From: Corbicula japonica
Lineage: Eukaryota; Mollusca; Bivalvia; Venerida; Cyrenidae
Direction of reading: 5' to 3'
DNA length: 64,000 nucleotides
Assembly: GCA_038501625.1 (NCBI GenBank)
Contig: JAZAYU010000253.1
Location: forward strand, 372,001 to 436,000
The notes below the pieces were generated by a model. The model searched no databases. It was not told where the DNA came from and worked only from the letters and a program-made list of their open reading frames with translations. Both the position numbers and the translations under genes were made by a program. Shown here in pieces: positions 35,903 to 47,759 of this stretch (positions are counted from its first letter, which is position 1; every line of letters starts with the position of its first letter).

Positions 35903-36206
35903 CTGGACTGCAATTAAAAGTCGTGGTAAAATATATAAACCGATGATTGCGCACATGTTTTTAAATAAAAAAAATATTTAAATTTCGAAAATTTTTTTTT
36001 ATAAGTATTGATCTTTCCTCGAAACTGTAACTAAATACAAGCAAGAGTATCTTCCTTTATAAATGCTTAACGAAGTTGAATTCAACCCTAGTATTTTCGT
36101 CGGTACAGTAAACAGTTTTTCATATTGCAGTAAAAATTAAGACGACAATAATAATTGTTCCAACAGTGAAATAATATAAATTGTAATAAAAATGTAATTT
36201 TAAAAC

Positions 36207-36527
36207 TTATGATGCCAAATGATCTATCCATGTCAGGAAGCAAGAATCAATTTCACGTCGAAAATAACGATACATTTCCCATACTGCTGTTTTACTAAAT
36301 TGTTCAGACATATGCACTATTAGCAGACGAACCGCTTTTCCGAAAGCCTTTAACTTAGTGAACTTTATTCCGCAAACCTCCGACTTAGTCCATGGATACT
36401 GCAAAGTGCACGGGGTGGGGAGGGGGGAGGGGGTTTCAGTGTTAATAAATGGTATGCCATCAGTGTATGCATATGCCCTGATGCATTGTGCAGTATGAAG
36501 TTTTCCACTTTCTTCCAACAAGATTAC
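36207..36527 (-). CDS. Duplicate of the unrecognised ORF/exon at 25146
   Basis: Same acceptor (CATTTCCAG) and stop as its paralogue, with a handful of amino-acid differences (for example WIDHLAS versus WIDDLAS). Unrecognised. Confidence 0.3.
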   Translation of the reverse strand, partial: VILLEESGKLHTAQCIRAYAYTDGIPFINTETPSPLPTPCTLQYPWTKSEVCGIKFTKLKAFGKAVRLLIVHMSEQFSKTAVWEMYRYFRREIDSCFLTWIDHLAS

Positions 36528-37299
36528 CTGGAAATGGCAATCATATTTGAACAAAACTTTTTATTGAATGATTGATACTGTGTTATTGTAAACGTTATAA
36601 TATATTCACAGTATTTCCATATCTGAAATTTTGATTTACGCTTTATTATAGATCCATATATTCAAGTTTTATCGCATGTGCGGCGAACATTGTAGATTAA
36701 GATCAGTCGAAATAACAAAATGAATAATAAACGAACTTTGTAGATCCTGATCAGACGGCACAGATGTTCCAGCTGCTCTGGATCTACACTTTTCGCCCAT
36801 GAATGATAGTCATATCAAATGAAATATATGGTTAAAATAGGCCTAAATAACATTCTGACACTGGTTATTCTTCGAAGGTAGATCTGGAGAGATTTTTGCT
36901 TTTGATGTTGGCGGGCGCTAAGCCGCCTACTTCATGCCGTTAGGCTGCCATGCCGTAAGGCCGCCAACGTCACAAATCTTAATTTGAAAGCCACGAACGA
37001 CAAATTACTCGAATTGATATTGCAACTAGAAATGCATATATTTCAGTTAATTAAGATCACCGATTAATTGAATGAAAATTATTTACATGAATTTCTTTAC
37101 ATTTCTTGTTTTCCAAGAGCGTTTAGTTAAACTTCATGACTTTGTACAGACCTGTAGATATCTTTATTTTTCTACAGGTTCTAGAAACTTGTAAAATATC
37201 TAAATGTATTTGTAACACAGTAACTCGTTACCAATGTAGACCCGGCTTTAAGTTGTATCCACCATCCTCCTGAACTTGTAAAAACCTTGACAATAAAGT

Positions 37300-37718
37300 T
37301 TATGAATCTTGTTTTGTGTCATGAAGATCGGTTAGACAATCCTCTGGTGTTTTCGGCAAAGTGATGAAAAATGATTTTGTTATCCGGAGGTTCGGCATTT
37401 CACCTCCACCCAGACGAAAGTTGATTACGCTTAAACGTTCGACGCAAAGACTATTGAAAATAATCATCGAAGTGGTGTTTGTATCACTCATGTGTTTTTT
37501 GTCGATTGAGAAATAAATTGATTGAGTAATTACTTCAAAACGACTGTTTTTTGTCTTTTCATCAGTGACAATTATTATCATTATAATGTGAGCGAAATTC
37601 TTCAATCCACTGATGTTTGTTTGATGATGTTTGTGCAATGTTTTGCGATGACGTCGAGACGGGGGTGATGTTGAAATTGAGTTTGAGTCACGTCAAATTT
37701 TGAGCAACAATTGAGGAC
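37300..37718. promoter_or_regulatory. Conserved upstream block of copy D
   Basis: Counterpart of 26239-26663, with small deletions. Confidence 0.5.
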
Positions 37719-38049
37719 TATAAATGATAACTTTCCTGAGAATTGTTTCACAAATCCAAAACGTAATTTCAAGAAAGTCATAAGATTTACAAAAAGGTAA
37801 ATTATATTTTCGATTGCCAGGTTAAGGTTAAATACCTTTGTGTTTATTTTCACTTTTCTCATTAATACTCTCGGTACATTATAAAAAATACCATAGCGAT
37901 CATTTATGAAGTCACTACAAAATACTGCGAACATCTACAATAAAGAGATATTGCAATCCTTGTAAAGGAGCATATGAAACCTTTTTATATGTATTTTACC
38001 ATGACATTTAATTGCATTCCAGTTTCAACGATCACGTGACGAAAGCAAA
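37719..38049 (+). promoter_or_regulatory. Copy D core promoter, 5'UTR exon and E-box
   Basis: TATAAAT at 37719-37725; 5' exon ends at 37796 before GTAAATTA; acceptor ATTCCAG ends at 38022; E-box CACGTG at 38033-38038. Confidence 0.65.
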
Positions 38050-39263
38050 ATGGTTCTCGAAGATCTGCCATCATCAGCCAGCTCTGAAGGCTCGCCGCTC
38101 GACTCCAGCACCGACCGCTGCACAAGCCCCGAGACCTCTAGCTCCGACATGTCGGTGTCTTCAAATCCGGACAGTGATGCGGTAACCAGTCCGCGAGTTG
38201 GCAAGGATCAGCCAGCTAAAAAGGTTCGGACCAGTTACACAAGGGAGCAAACTCTCGCTCTTATGAAGATATTCCAGGAAAATCCGTATCCTGACCACGA
38301 GAAGATGGAGAATATTGGAAATGAACTTGCAATCCCAGTTAATAAACTCAAGGTAAAAACAACTTTAAGTACTGATACAAAATAAGAAACTGGTCTGTTG
38401 AATAAAAAATCTATTTGACCTAATTTAAAATTACAAAATATTAATTATAAAATTTAAATATTTAAACATTGATAAATGCGTTAATTAAATCATTTCCCGA
38501 CTAGACAGCGCTGAAATGAATCTGATTGACCTAAATATACACGTACATGTCAGATAGGAAATATGCAGAAGTAACATCGCTAATAGGGGAAAATGAAATA
38601 TGTTTTTTGCATGCTTTTACTGGTAATTTGAACCTGGTTATAATGTAAAGTCCTCTAAATTTAACAATTAATTGAGATGTGTTATCTTTTTTCCAGATTT
38701 GGTTCCAGAACCGTAGAGCTAGAACTCGCAGGAAGGACAGTGTTAGCACTCTTTACCAGCCGCCGATGGGAATCTCACATGTCACCCCTGCTCTACCCTA
38801 CGTGTATCTACCGACGACCCACATGTTGTCATCACCACCATCCGTAAACCCAGGCTACTTTACTGGTTACCCATGGATGCCGAATGTAACAAGCCCAAAC
38901 AACAATTATCAGATGTTCGCTCACTACAACCATTCACGACTACAACCACCGAGCAATTATGCGCCCGTGGCTACTGGTGGATATAATACGGGGTACTCAC
39001 ATCCGGGAAATCCATCACTGTCACAACAAAGTCCTGACAACGCCGTTCTCTCACGGACATCTGAAAAGCACACGAGCAATGCGCATTCGGTAATGTCACA
39101 GCAGTACAAGAACATGGATAGACATATGACATCACCTCAATGTCAAAGCCAGTCAGCGCAGCAAGTCACATCATCGTTGTTGACCACACAACGGAAGGAT
39201 GCTCTTAGCATACTGCCGACAACATCAAACTATGGTGTTAGTCAATCGTCAATTTATTCGTGA
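38050..39263 (+). CDS. Homeobox copy D, A/B mosaic with shortened C-terminus (289 aa)
   Basis: Exons 38050-38352 and 38697-39263, phase 0. Homeodomain about 56-115, with A at position 39 (ELAIPVNKLK). Through FAHYNHSRLQP the protein follows copy A; from PSNYAPVATGGYNTGYSHPG onward it follows copy B almost exactly. A TGG-to-TGA change relative to B at 39261-39263 removes about 17 C-terminal residues; the matching B-like sequence continues as non-coding after the stop. Promoter elements are intact. Confidence 0.87.
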
Positions 39264-39748
39264 TCAGATCATTCTTTTAGTGCCATTACGAAGAACTCAT
39301 TTGATCGAAATCATTGTTAAGAATTACTTGTTAATTGGTTTTTTGTCCAAATGTAAATACTGTGCAACACAATAAATCATATAGAATAAAAAGTATTGTT
39401 GTTATTGTCATACGTGACAAAGAACTGATCCCAAAATGATAAAAACTTAGATTTCAAACCAATCTCAAAAAGATTTGTTGTGACTGGTCGATTAGGAGAC
39501 TTAATACATTTCAACAACCAGTGTTAAGAGATTGGTTGTCTTATACCGGTGTATATATCCATGTTTGAAATGTGATATCGGTCGAGGCAGATCAATATTT
39601 GAAGAAATAAAGAAGTGTTATGATGCAGGAGAAATTTCATGCGCACCCTCCCATCTAACATTCTCTTCTACAAGGCATCCTTAAATAAACTGAGGGGCAT
39701 TACAGGGTATCAACAAACATTTGTTTGGAGTCGCATTTTTAAACACAA

Positions 39749-39906
39749 TACAGTCAAACCTGTTTTCAAAGACCAAAGAGGGGAAATAGGTGGTCTTTAT
39801 TCACATGTAAACTGTTAAATTCTGTCAGTGGGACAAATAAAATGTGGTCTTAATCCGCAGGTGCGGTCTTTGTTGACATGAGGTCTTTCGCACAGGTTTG
39901 ACTGTA
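39749..39906. mobile_element. GGTCTTT foldback element
   Basis: ACAGTCAAACCTGTTTTCAA at left and its complement form (GCACAGGTTTGACTGTA) at right; duplicate of 29661-29841. Confidence 0.65.
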
Positions 39907-40389
39907 ATCGTTCCGTATAATAGTTAAATTACTAGATAGACAATTAGAAGCGCTTCAAAGGATCACGAAATATAGAAACAAGAAAAGCTGTCAGAATGAA
40001 TTATCCTGTGCAGTCGTCGTTCTCGATTTAATTTTGAAAAACCCAATTAGGTAATTGACCAAAAGAAGAAAGAGAATTGAAAATGATAAAACAGATGGAT
40101 TTCCCAGTTGCATATTATATCGCTACATTTGCATCTTCAGAACTGTCGCAGGGTACTCGCCATTTCGTACAGGGCGCACATTATAGAAACAACAAAGCTG
40201 TCAGAATAATTTTTCCTGTATAGTAGTCATTCTCGCTTCAAAAACGCCAATGAGGTCATTTTTGAGGGCATCTACCATTTGGTACAAGGCAACACGACAG
40301 TTCTTGTTTCCAGCTATTAAACTGATCTCTCCAGATCTGCCTTCATTTTCTTTGTACGTAAATTCCCAAGCCTTTACTGATACGGCTGA

Positions 40390-40495
40390 TATCAACTGAG
40401 GAATAGTGTAGATCTGCGTCGTCTGATCAGGATCTACACTGTTTGCTTTTTTATTTATTTTTACCAAGATGCGAACAGTGTAGATCCTCATCGAT
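40390..40495. repeat. GATCAGATC repeat remnant
   Basis: GTCTGATCAGGATCTACACT; inverted counterpart of 29165-29262. Confidence 0.6.
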
Positions 40496-40883
40496 TATGG
40501 TGTTAAAGACTACAAAATTTAGTGTTCTTAGATTTCCTACATAGATCTTTAACGTGAAATAAAAAGCAGTGCGGCGGACGTTGTATTGCATTGGGCAGGT
40601 CAGTCAGTTTATTTTACAAAATATGGAAATATTTTGTAAAGTAAAAACATATATACAATCATATATTTAAATTATTTTAAGTCCACCTATGCATTCTGTG
40701 ACCAGATGCCACCGGTACCCTAGAGACTGTATATTTTTGGTGTTACCTTTATAACCATTTTAAGAAGAATAGAATTTTTTCTACACATACATGCAAACTA
40801 TTTTAAACATATGTATAATAACCTAGTTGGACCTAATTTTTTATCATTTAAATCAAAGGATTCAGCTTTGAAATTGGTCTTGA

Positions 40884-41078
40884 TTGCATAGAAAATTGGT
40901 GTTAGATGTTTGCGCAAATGACAAAACGCGTCCGGTGCCAGTAAATTTGACATCAAAGTACCAGAAGTATCTGAAAAAGAAAATCGATATCGCTGATGAA
41001 ATGTTACTGAAACTACTCGTAGTTCGTGTAAGAGTTTGCAAGTCCGAACTTCCGAGCATTGCCCATGTATACAGATAG
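40884..41078 (+). other. Conserved 64-codon ORF block, second copy
   Basis: Counterpart of 28603-28797 on the opposite strand; frame intact (KYQKYLKKKIDIADEMLLKL). Confidence 0.3.
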
Positions 41079-41319
41079 TTTTCAACTGGAGGTTAAAAGC
41101 TGATTTAAAGGATAGCTTATTGCTTTGGAAGAACCCAATACAATGAAACCAGTATTCAATTTCAAAATGCTGATTGGTTTACAGTGCTCCTTTTTTGGCA
41201 ATCAAAAGCTAGACTTTTGAGATTGGATTGCAGTTGTTTTATTGGATAGTTCGTGTTCAGATATGATAACAACAAAACAATATTAAACTTCGCGTTGACT
41301 TACAAAGCATTTAATTTAA

Positions 41320-41955
41320 ATATATTATGAACAAATGTCCTTGAAATTTAATAAATATAAATAATAACAGCCTGTTACAAGAGCGAAATCTACCAACTTT
41401 TAAGTATATTAACTTTAAAAAAGTGTCCGTCCTGAGTATTGAACCCGGGGCCTCCGCTTGAGAGGCGAGAGTGTTAGCCAATACACTACAGTAAACTTGT
41501 ATTTCGTACTTGAAATTAACAATCAGTATCAAAGGAACTAGAAAGGAACCAGTAAGAACTAGGAATATCTACACTTCTCTTTCGTTTTACACTGTGTATT
41601 GTATGCAGGTGTTTACCTGACACCCAAGAATATTCCATATAATATTGTATTTAAGCCATCAATATTGACTTAACTGGTTACTTAAATCGTAAATATGTTT
41701 TTCCTCCAATACAACACCCACTAACAACCAATCGAATTAAACTATTTGATTTTTCCGCTGCATAATAATAAAAATCCCACTAGATACCTCTCCACCCTGC
41801 TAGATGCCTCTCTGGTGTAAATAGCTAGCAATCGAAATAGTTTATTTCATTTTCCCTCTGCATAATAAGAGAATACGAGTATTATTTACAACATTTCATT
41901 GGTCGAAAAACTAGGTCAAAAGTGACCTTAGACAGCTAACGCCGAAAAAACAACA
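41320..41955. repeat. Duplicated block (copy at 47125-47750) with tRNA-like head
   Basis: About 630 bp shared with 47125-47750, including the tRNA-like sequence and CACCCTGCTAGATGCCTCTC. May be a tRNA-derived SINE plus flank, carried by local duplication. Confidence 0.65.
41421..41491 (-). repeat. tRNA-Glu(CTC)-like SINE head
   Basis: The minus strand reads TAGTGTATTGGCTAACACTC, an anticodon-loop-like CTCTCAA, and GGGTTCAATACTC resembling a B box. Acceptor-stem pairing is poor, so it is a tRNA-derived repeat rather than a tRNA gene. Second copy at 47221-47290. Confidence 0.55.
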
Positions 41956-44180
41956 GATCGAGAACCAATGTTCTTTTGCAATGTTGTTTTGCAAGATTTC
42001 TCCATAAACCTTCTTTCAGTGTATATTGGTGTTAACATTTTTTAAAAAAAGTATGGTAGGATAGATTTGTTTACAAATACCACACTGGGCATAGCTTTCG
42101 GGCTTTAGAAGCGACCATCGCGCCTAAGAAGGTTCTCTTTCGCGTATAAGACGGTTTTAATGGCGGAATGAACGTCCTGTAATTTATAAGTTTACACTTC
42201 ATAATTCTCGAGGTAGGTGCTTTTGCAAGGTAGGTGCAAATCGTTGTGCTTTCGAATGAAAAATGATTTTGTACAGGACAACCAGGCCTATGACAATTCC
42301 TACAGGAAAAATCTATCGGGGAAGTTATAATTTGACAAATAATACATTACTCGAAAGATTCATACACCTTCTGTATAATATGATAAAACCGATCTCATAA
42401 CTCTGATTGTCATGATTGTTTAACTGGGTCTAGTCTCTTAGTTGAAAAATCACAACAAAGGCTTTTTGAGATTGGTTTGCAATCTAAAATTTATTATTTT
42501 GGGGTCAGTTCTTCTTAATCAGATATAATAAAAACACACAATTAAATCTATATATTTTAATGTTTTAAATTACATTTATTTACAGACATACTAACAAACA
42601 TCTCTTAACAAATATTTTGTTCTACTAAATTCTTCTTGGCACTAACAGAAGGATATGGTAACAAATAAGTTGACGACTGACTGATACCATAGTTTAATGT
42701 CGCCGGCAGTATGCCAAGAGCTGGTCTAGCGTTCTTCTGTTGGGTGGTCAACAATGATGACGTGGCTTGGTGCGTTGACTGCATTTGACATTGCGGTAAT
42801 GCCATATTTCGGAACTGGCTATTCATGTTCTTGTACTGTTGAGAAATGACCGGACTTGCACTGCCCTTCTTTTCTGATGTCCACGAGAGAGCGGCAGTGT
42901 CCAGACTTTGTTCAGACAGAGATGCATTTCGCGGATGTGAGTAGCCCGTATCATAGCCACCGGTAGCAATTGGCACAGTATGGCTAGTAGGCTGTAGTCG
43001 TGAATGGTTGTAGTGAGCGAACATCTGATAATTGTTGTTTGGGCTTGTTACATTCGGCATCCATGGGTATCCAGCAAAGTAGCCTGGGTTTAAGGAAGGT
43101 GGAGATGGCAACATGTGGGTTGTCGGTAGATACCCGTAGGGTAGAGCTGGGGTGACATGTGACCTTTCCATTGGTGGCTGGTAAAGTGTGCTAACATTGT
43201 CCTTCCTGCGAGTTCTAGCTCGTCGGTTCTGGAACCAAATCTGGAAAAAGATCATAATGAAGCTCCATTAGTGGTCAATTTAAAGAAGTTTGTTTTATAA
43301 TAAAAAAAGGGTTCAAAGTGCTAGCAAAGCACGCAAATAACCACTTGCATTTGCCCTATTAGCGGAGTTACTTCTGTTTGTATTTTTGAAATACAAGAAC
43401 AGGTACATGTATATTTGAATTTGGAATTGTTTAGCCAGGCAATTGTTTAATTAAAACATACATCAATAAGTGTAAGTGTTATCTAGATTATTTAAAATTA
43501 AATTTTGTAGTTAGAAATGTAATTTGTCAAATATTTCAAGATTTTACCTATAATGTCCAGGTTTTACATAAGTATCGAAATATTACTTGCAATTTATTTA
43601 CCTTGAGCTTATTTACCGGGATTCCAAGTTCATTTCCAATATTCTCCATCTTCTCGTGGTCAGGATACGGATTTTCTTCATGAGAGCGAGAGTTTGCTCC
43701 CTCGTGTAACTAGTCCGAACCTTTTTAGCAGGCTGGTCGTTGCCAACTCGCGGGCTGTTGACCGCATCACTGTGCGGACTGGAGGACACCGACATGTCGG
43801 AGCTGGAGGTCTCGGGGCTTGTGCAGCGGTGGGTGCTGGAGTCAAGCTCCGAGCCTTCGCAGCTGGCGAGTAAAGTTGTTGAAGACCGATCTTCGAGATC
43901 CATTTTGCTGACGTCACGTGATTGTTGAAACTGGACTGCAATTAAAAGTCGTGGTAAAATATATAAACCGATGATTGCGCACATGTTTTTAAATAAAAAA
44001 AATATTTAAATTTCGAAATTTTTTTTATAAGTATCGATCTTTCCTCGAAACTCTAACTAAATACAAGCAAGAGTATCTTCCTTTATAAATGCTTAACGAA
44101 GTTGAATTCAACCCTAGTATTTCCGCCGGTACAGTAAACAGTTTTTCATATTGCAGTAAAAATTAAGACGACAACAGTGA
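41948..44180. repeat. Segmental duplication 3, second copy
   Basis: Direct duplicate of 33913-36175, carrying homeobox copy E. Confidence 0.9.
42605..43903 (-). pseudogene. Homeobox copy E, frameshifted twin of C
   Basis: Exons 43602-43903 and 42605-43240. Nearly identical to copy C, but 10 bases are missing from the first coding exon, shifting the frame after homeodomain residue K18 (TLALMK) and ending soon after. The second coding exon is intact and carries the usual IWFQNRRARTRRKD start. Unlike C, E keeps a TATA box and 5' exon. A shared feature with C is the CRE/E-box pair before the ATG. Without the frame, no homeodomain can be made from this copy. Confidence 0.88.
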
Positions 44181-44463
44181 AATAATATAAATTGTCAACT
44201 GATCGGAAATTCACATCCGGGGTCAGGGTAATATATCTACTAGAGTGTTAATCACGTAATATATGGTTGTACAGAAATTTGAATATGAAAACTTCTAAGA
44301 TATTAAATCATGTTCAGAAATATGAAATTGAAAACTTAGGTATTCAAACTTAAACTGGGAAATGAAAAATATAATTTACCTTTTTCGATAATCTCTTTGA
44401 CTTTCTTGAAATGAAGAGGTCAATGATTTGTGTTACAATTTTCTCAGAAAAAGATCATTTATA
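43904..44463 (-). promoter_or_regulatory. Copy E core promoter, 5'UTR exon and CRE/E-box pair
   Basis: TATAAAT at 44457-44463; 5' exon ends at 44380 before GTAAATTA; acceptor GTCCAG precedes 43930; TGACGTCA at 43909-43916 overlaps CACGTG at 43915-43920. The conserved upstream block beyond it is shortened: the part with CAATCAATTAAATTC and CACATGAGTGATA is missing. Confidence 0.6.
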
Positions 44464-44649
44464 GGCGGTACATCTTGCTCAAATTTTGACGCGACTCAAA
44501 CTCAATTTCTATAATAATTTCAGTCTCGTCGTCATCACAAAACATTGCACAAACATCATCAAACACACATCATTTGATTGAAGAATTTCGCTCACCTTAT
44601 AATGATAACAATTGTCAATGATGAATAGACAATAACTTTTTGGGTAACG

Positions 44650-45187
44650 TAATTCTCGTATACAACGAAAATCAACTTTCGTCCGGGAAAAACGTCGGAT
44701 ATCAAAAATCATTATTAAAACAAATTGTTTGCCGACAAACACCTTGAATATTCATGACACGAAACAATATAGATTCGAGACTAGTACAATTTATTGGCTT
44801 TTTTTACTAGTTCGGAAAATGTAGAAACAACGGATGTGAAGACCTTTAATTTTACACTAGTAGCTACAAAGAACAATAACAAAAACAACAGGGAATCTAA
44901 AAACTAGTGACTCTCATAATGAAAAAAAAGTTGATATTAAAAAGTTCCCACATTTAGGTTAATACTGGATAGCTTTATTATATATAGAGTATTGTTTTGA
45001 ATGTTAAGTAAATTACTTGAACACGATTGTTTGTTTTTGGCTTAATTATGAGCTAAAATATATAATAATAATCGAACATTCACAAGGTTTAAATAATACG
45101 AACTTTGCTTGTTATAAAAGAATAAAGCATAAATTTTAATTCCGCAGTTGTAATTGATTGACTGGTTAGTTAATGTTGATTCAGGTC

Positions 45188-45219
<32 letters not shown>

Positions 45220-45480
45220 TCCTCATCATCACCACCACCACATCATCATCATCTTTCTGTTGACGGTCATCCACACATCTACCAATGCCTTGCTGGATTA
45301 GGACCCGGGGTAATATTTGTCTTCTGCAGAAAGTACCTAGTTAAACGGATGGACACATTATGAACATCACAGGTACTGCTAGCCCGCAGAACAAAAATTA
45401 AACTATAAAAAACTATATCACGACCTTTTCAAGTAGTAAAGTAACAGAAAAAAACATCGCAACAGATGCGAATATGGTTA
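44650..45480. other. Spacer upstream of copy E with AAT/ATC microsatellite
   Basis: TAATAATAATAATAATAATA followed by CATCATCACCACCACCACAT at 45192-45253. Otherwise unique AT-rich sequence. Confidence 0.6.
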
Positions 45481-45519
45481 TTGGGAGTGCCTCCTATAAA
45501 TAACATATTTGTAAGATGG

Positions 45520-46400
45520 TTTATTGTTCTTCAAATGTTTGTAAATGCTGTGTTATGTTTTTGTTCAAAATATTTAAATTAAATGCTTTTTAAGTCACTC
45601 GAAATTAAATGTGTACGGAATTAATATTGTTTTGTTGTTATCATATCTAAACACGAACTGGCCAAAAACAATAAACCAATTGCAATCCAATCTCAAAAAG
45701 TCCAGCTTTTGATTGATTAATAAGGAGCATTGTAACCCAAGCGTTTTTAAATTGAATACTGGTTTTATTATATTGGGTTCTGCAAAAGCAAGAAGCTATC
45801 CTTTTAATCAGCTTCTAACCTCCTTTTGAAAAATAAGTGTATACATGGGCAATGCTCGGAAGTTCCAACGGGCAAACAAATACACGAACTAAGAGCAGTT
45901 ACAGTAACATTTCATCGGCGATACCGATTTTCTTGTTCAGATACTTCTGGGACTTTGATGTCAAAGTAGCCGCAACTTTTAGTGACGCCGGACGCATATT
46001 GTCATTTGCGCAAACATCCAACCTTAACATTCTATGCAATCACAACCAATTTCAAAGTGGAATAATTTGGAATTCAGATGATAAAAAATAAGATGCAACT
46101 AGGTTATTATACATATGTCTGAAATATTTTGTAGGTATGCGTAGAAAAATCTAATTTACTTAAAATGTTTAAAAAGGTAACACCAAAAAATATACAGTGT
46201 ATAAGGTACCGTAGGCATCTAGTCACAGAATGCACAGGTGGACTTAAAATAAAATATTTTATGAAAGCCTTTCATATTTTGTTAAATAAACCGACTGCCC
46301 TGCCATTCTTATCCCAATGCAATTCAAGGTCCACTGCCCTGCTTTATTTTTCTCGTAAACGATCTATGTAGGAAAACTAAGAACACTAAACTTTCTAGTC
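45520..46400. repeat. Diverged copy of the A-type 3' flank
   Basis: Matches the downstream flank of copy A from about 28270 onward (GTTTATTGTTCTTCAAATGT in both), including a broken version of the 64-codon ORF block. No homeobox exon precedes it, so it is an orphan flank. Confidence 0.65.
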
Positions 46401-46419
46401 TTTAATACCATAATCGATC

Positions 46420-46520
46420 TGGATCTACACTGTTCGCATCTTGGTCACAAATAAATCAAAACACAAACAGTGTACATCCTGATCAGACGGCGCGGAGCTA
46501 CACTATTTCTCAGTTGATAT
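46420..46520. repeat. GATCAGATC repeat remnant
   Basis: Contains GATCTGGATCTACACTGTTC and ATCCTGATCAGACGGCGCGG. Confidence 0.55.
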
Positions 46521-46609
46521 CAGCCGTATCAGTGAAGGCTTGAGAATATGCCTACAAAGAAAATGAAGACAGATCTGACGAGATCCTTTTAATGGCTGGA
46601 AACAAGAAT

Positions 46610-46763
46610 AAGTCCAACCTGTGCCAAAGACCACCACACTTTTTGTTCCACTGACTGATTAAAATCTTTTTTAACAAATTCAGCCATAAAAACAGACTAT
46701 CTGCATTGAAAGACCACTTTTGGCTTTTACGCTGAGTGGTCTTTAAAGACAGGTTTGACTGTA
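46610..46763. mobile_element. GGTCTTT foldback element
   Basis: AGTCCAACCTGTGCCAAAGA at left and the complement-type end GGTCTTTAAAGACAGGTTTG at right. Confidence 0.6.
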
Positions 46764-47124
46764 GATGAAACAAGAAATATCTTTAAAAAAAGATAAACGG
46801 CGTTGATGGAAAATATTTATATATGCATGTATATAAGAAAGAAAGAAATACAGAGAGGCGAAGCAGACACAGTTTAGTTATTTTATTTTAGTTGTTACAG
46901 CTGTTGACGAACCCTCCCTGCCTTCTTAGTATGACCTAGAGATTAAGCGACCGAATCATGACAACTCATAAATTGATTGAAAGTGTCTTTCAAAAAATGT
47001 TTAAGCTGTTGCAACAATTTCATACAGTGATAACAATTCGATTAAAGAAGCAATGTCTAACATTAAGTCTTGATCTACATTTATTCAGTTTCAATAAAAT
47101 ACCTCTTGTAGATTTAGAACTCAA

Positions 47125-47750
47125 GATGAATAAATGTCCTTGAAATTTAATAAAAATAAATACAAACAGCCTGTTAAAAGAGCGAAATCTACCAACTTTT
47201 ACGTAAATTAACTTAAAAAAAGTATCCGTCCTGAGTATTGAACCCGGGGCCTCCGCTTGAGAGGCGAGAGTGTCATCCACTACACTACAATGAACTTTTT
47301 TTTGTACTTGAAATTAACAATCAGTATCAAAGGAACTAGAACGGAACCAGTAAGAACTAGAAACATCTACACTTCTCTTTCGTTTTACATTGTGTAAACT
47401 TGTATGCAAGTGTTTACCTGACACCCAAGAATATTCCATATAAGATTTAAGCCATCAATATTGACTTAACTGGTTATTTAAATCGTAAATATGTTTTTTT
47501 TCCAATACAACACCCACTTACAACCAATCGGAATAATCTATTTGATTTTTCCGCTGCATAATAATAAAAATCCCACTAGACACCTCTCCACCCTGCTAGA
47601 TGCCTCTCTGGTGTAAAAAGCTACCAATCGAAATAGTTTATTTCATTTTCCCTCTGCATAATAAGAGAATACGAGTAATATTTACAACATTTTATTGGTC
47701 GAAAAACTAGGTCAAAAGTGAGCTTAGACAGCTAACGCCGAAAAAAAGTC
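47125..47750. repeat. Second copy of the block at 41320-41955
   Basis: Includes the tRNA-Glu-like head at 47221-47290 (better A box, TAGTGTAGTGGATGACAC on the minus strand). Confidence 0.65.
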
Positions 47751-47759
47751 ACTTTGAAA

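Larger units (their letters stand above)
33913..36175. repeat. Segmental duplication 3 (direct copy at 41948-44180)
   Basis: Homology begins at ACAACAGATCGAGAACCAAT on both sides and covers homeobox copies C and E with their 3' flanks, nearly base for base. It stops near AATAATATAAATTG, where C joins the A-type block and E continues into its own promoter. Confidence 0.9.
36180..38945. repeat. Segmental duplication 1, second copy
   Basis: Direct duplicate of 25118-27945, inserted immediately 5' of homeobox copy C. Carries the copy D promoter and the first part of D. Confidence 0.88.
38945..41285. repeat. Segmental duplication 2, inverted copy
   Basis: Reverse-complement counterpart of 28450-30700, fused to segmental duplication 1 inside the second coding exon of copy D. 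Confidence 0.85.

Noticed and set aside
41421..41491. tRNA-Glu gene
   Set aside because: Anticodon-loop and box-like sequences are present, but the acceptor and T stems pair badly and the sequence is part of a longer duplicated repeat.
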